Positions 55,575 through 57,211 of a stretch of 57,211 nt of DNA are shown here, one piece after another; the stretch's first letter is position 1, and each line of letters begins with the position of its first letter. A program made the translations under genes and the position numbers. This DNA is from Halorhabdus salina (lineage in GTDB: Archaea; Halobacteriota; Halobacteria; Halobacteriales; Haloarculaceae): assembly GCF_013839425.1 (NCBI RefSeq), contig NZ_JACDNP010000014.1, positions 1 to 57,211 of the forward strand, in the 5' to 3' direction. The notes below the pieces were generated by a model, which was given only the letters and a program-made list of their open reading frames with translations, was not told where the DNA came from and did not search any database.

Positions 55575-56609
55575 ATGTTCGGGACCGGAATCTCCCCAAT
55601 AGGCCTGCTAACGCTCGTGCTCCTGGGGTTCACCATTGCGACGATCGTCAACACCTTCGCCATGGAGGCGGCGGTGCTGTTCGTCCCCGCGTTCCTGTTC
55701 CTGTTTCCCGTATTCGTCCCTGGCTTTCCGGACCTGGCGACGAACGGGGCCATCGGGTTGGCGCTGTACGTCGAGTTGTTCGGGTACTCCTCGTCGGTGC
55801 TGGCCTACTGGTATCGCCACCAGATCGACTTCAACGTCGCCGGCAAGCTGCTGGTCATCACGATCCCGGCTGCCGTCCTGGCGCGAACGGTGTCGTATGC
55901 CGTGCCCTCGACGGTGCTGATGGTCGGGTTCGGTCTCCTGCTGGTTGCCCTCTCGCTGGTGCTGTACGAGGCCCACGAACACGGCCCCTCCATCATCGAC
56001 ACCGTCGCCGAGAAACCCGAACTGTCGTTGCTGAGTGTCCTGCACACCGACTACGAGCCCCGGACTCGGGTCCTCACGGACCGGCACGACGCGGGCGAGA
56101 CCCCACCCAGCGAGACCATGGGTGGGGCGGCCGAGACACCGGCCGAGCGGGCGAACGGCCGGGCGCTGCTGGGCGACGGCGAGGACACCACCGCGTTCCA
56201 TCTCGAACTCCCCGACGTCCTCATCACGCTACTCGGCGGGACGCTCGCGGGCCTGGTCGGCATCGCCATCGGCGAGTTGACCCAGACCATGCTGGCGATC
56301 CGCCGGCGCGTCCCGCTGTCCCTGTCGACCGGGACGGCCGCCCTCGTCCTCCACGCCACGATCGTCGCCCCCCTGCTCACCAATATCGGCCTGCTCACCT
56401 TCGCGCCGGCGCTGACGAGCGGCCTGTCGGTCCCGTTCGTCACCGGCTCGTTCGTCGCCTTGGGCTGTGTCTTTGGCGGCCAGGCCGGGGCCTACCTCAA
56501 TAATCGCCTGCCGGAATCGACGGTGATGGTGTTACTCATCGCCGTCTACGCCACTGTCGGGGTGTTCGTGCTCGTCCGCACGCTGGCGTTCGCGGGCGGC
56601 GGGCACTGA
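55575..56609 (+). CDS. TSUP family (TauE/SafE-like) transporter
   Basis: A 344-residue membrane protein. Two blocks of four or so hydrophobic segments (GLLTLVLLGFTIATIVNTFA and following; DVLITLLGGTLAGLVGIAIG and following) are separated by a ~95-residue hydrophilic loop rich in Glu/Thr/Ala. The second block contains GGTLAGLVGIAIGELTQTML and ALGCVFGGQAGAYLNNRLPE, which match the repeated Gly-rich TSUP motifs. It probably moves sulfite, sulfonates or another organic anion. The ATG at 55575 (MFGTGISPIGLL) puts the first TM near the N-terminus; an upstream ATG at 55521 is possible. Confidence 0.8.
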   Translation: MFGTGISPIGLLTLVLLGFTIATIVNTFAMEAAVLFVPAFLFLFPVFVPGFPDLATNGAIGLALYVELFGYSSSVLAYWYRHQIDFNVAGKLLVITIPAAVLARTVSYAVPSTVLMVGFGLLLVALSLVLYEAHEHGPSIIDTVAEKPELSLLSVLHTDYEPRTRVLTDRHDAGETPPSETMGGAAETPAERANGRALLGDGEDTTAFHLELPDVLITLLGGTLAGLVGIAIGELTQTMLAIRRRVPLSLSTGTAALVLHATIVAPLLTNIGLLTFAPALTSGLSVPFVTGSFVALGCVFGGQAGAYLNNRLPESTVMVLLIAVYATVGVFVLVRTLAFAGGGH

Positions 56610-56864
56610 TACGGCATCGTGTCGCTGGCTCTTCTCTCTCCTGGTGGGCACCAGACAGCTTGCTGGTATTGCTACCCGTTGTCGTGTAAAACTTAGAGCA
56701 TACAGTCAGCACCTAAATGTAGTCAGCATGGCTCATACAAATAGTCAGCTGGGGGATAAGTATCTAAATAAAATGATCCGTGAGATTTCAAGGGAAAATG
56801 TATTTCACAATTAGATATAACGACAGTAGATTCACCTGGTAGTTGTGGGACTCATCCGGGACAG
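56610..56864. other. AT-rich intergenic region at an accessory-DNA boundary
   Basis: GC falls abruptly after about 56670. A 28-codon ORF (56728-56814, MAHTNSQLGDKYLNKM...) uses codons like the following AT-rich gene but has no family resemblance. It may be a gene remnant or chance. No inverted terminal repeat or attachment duplication could be identified, because the element would continue outside the window. Confidence 0.35.
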
Positions 56865-57211
56865 TCAGATTGGTTGTATTTTTGATGTCTGTCCTACAGG
56901 AACCATCTCCATATTGACAGCAGAGCTAGTATCTGCCGCATCTTCGACCTCGTTAATATTTTTGATTTTGGCTTTTGGGAACTCAAGTTTCACGTCGCCA
57001 ACCTCAACATATTCACCCAAGATAAGAATTTCAAACCCTTTAAAATTGATACTTATTCCTTCAATCACTCCATTTTCGTCAATCTCATCCACTAATGTCT
57101 CATCAAATCCGGACTCTAATTCGGCAGAGAAGGTATCTACAGGAGATTTAGTTCCTTTTCCTTCGAGAAGCTCTCTCGCGATTCGGGCATTCTCGAAGTC
57201 TAACTCATCCC
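56865..57211 (-). CDS. hypothetical protein, 3' part of a gene running off the window
   Basis: The frame is open from the window edge (57211) to a TAA at 56865, giving the last 115 residues of a longer protein. Readable parts include DELDFENARIARELLEG, VIEGISINFKGFEILILGEY, VEVGDVKLEFPKAKIKNINE and a tail ending VGQTSKIQPI. The GTG at 57092 is not a necessary start. Lys/Ile/Asn-rich composition and AT-rich codons differ sharply from the rest of the window, suggesting recent transfer. I recognise no family. Confidence 0.5.
   Translation of the reverse strand, partial: DELDFENARIARELLEGKGTKSPVDTFSAELESGFDETLVDEIDENGVIEGISINFKGFEILILGEYVEVGDVKLEFPKAKIKNINEVEDAADTSSAVNMEMVPVGQTSKIQPI

Overview
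The window is a chromosomal segment of a halophilic archaeon (Halobacteria). Proteins are strongly acidic, codons are GC-rich, and promoters have a TATA element about 25-31 nt upstream of the start codon with little or no 5' UTR. The genes are haloarchaeal hallmarks: a PurN-PurH fusion, a FolC-FolP folate synthase, sn-glycerol-1-phosphate dehydrogenase, HTH_10 and HalX regulators, and Tat-dependent lipoproteins. The genus cannot be read from the sequence. A Haloarculaceae member of moderate GC (for example Halorhabdus-like) is a guess. No rRNA, tRNA, CRISPR array or complete insertion sequence was seen.

Layout. 1-13.7 kb: a MarR-MFS efflux pair, a membrane phosphoesterase, purine synthesis (PurNH), three lipoproteins (two tandem paralogues and an HExxH protein), folate synthesis (FolCP), a glycosyltransferase and an ABC-2 exporter. 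13.8-24.5 kb, mostly minus strand: a small membrane protein, lipid backbone synthesis (EgsA), MATE efflux, a sugar epimerase-like protein, both glutamate synthase subunits and a GNAT acetyltransferase. 24.9-28.7 kb: a poorly characterised cluster with a CHAT (caspase-like) protein, a 46-residue single-span membrane protein, a RecA-like protein without a P-loop, and a degenerate receiver-HalX protein. 28.7-35.9 kb: the branched-chain amino acid cluster leuA / ilvB-ilvN-ilvC-leuC-leuD, without leuB. 36.2-41.5 kb: a BMP-type binding lipoprotein coupled to a chemotaxis transducer, then small conserved haloarchaeal genes and a ribbon-helix-helix protein. 41.5-46.6 kb: an M24 peptidase, then SDR-TetR divergent from a DrrAB-like ABC exporter, with a perfect palindrome between them. 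46.7-52.7 kb: a multi-PAS histidine kinase, aroA, a DUF2391-like membrane protein, an SRPBCC protein and an HTH_10 regulator. 52.7-57.2 kb: a PQQ-propeller lipoprotein, a HEPN/MNT toxin-antitoxin pair, a fragment of a second HTH_10 gene, a TSUP transporter, and an abrupt switch to AT-rich DNA that looks like the edge of an accessory element.

Most striking signals. (i) Upstream of ilvB, a TATA box is placed to start a leaderless mRNA on a 28-codon ORF. It ends in a run of Leu/Val/Ile/Gly codons, several of them uncommon here, and the final codons form one arm of a 13-bp hairpin. This has the architecture of an attenuation leader controlling branched-chain amino acid synthesis. (ii) The CHAT / small membrane protein / P-loop-less RecA-like / pseudo-receiver cluster could be an undescribed proteolytic signalling or defence module. 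(iii) Several other promoters here are followed at leaderless spacing by short ORFs (leuA, the small gene at 41.7 kb, possibly the RecA-like gene). The leuA case instead suggests a one-base indel.

Gene starts were chosen by family N-termini and TATA spacing, so many are shorter than the longest open frame. No similarity search was run; family names come from motif recognition.
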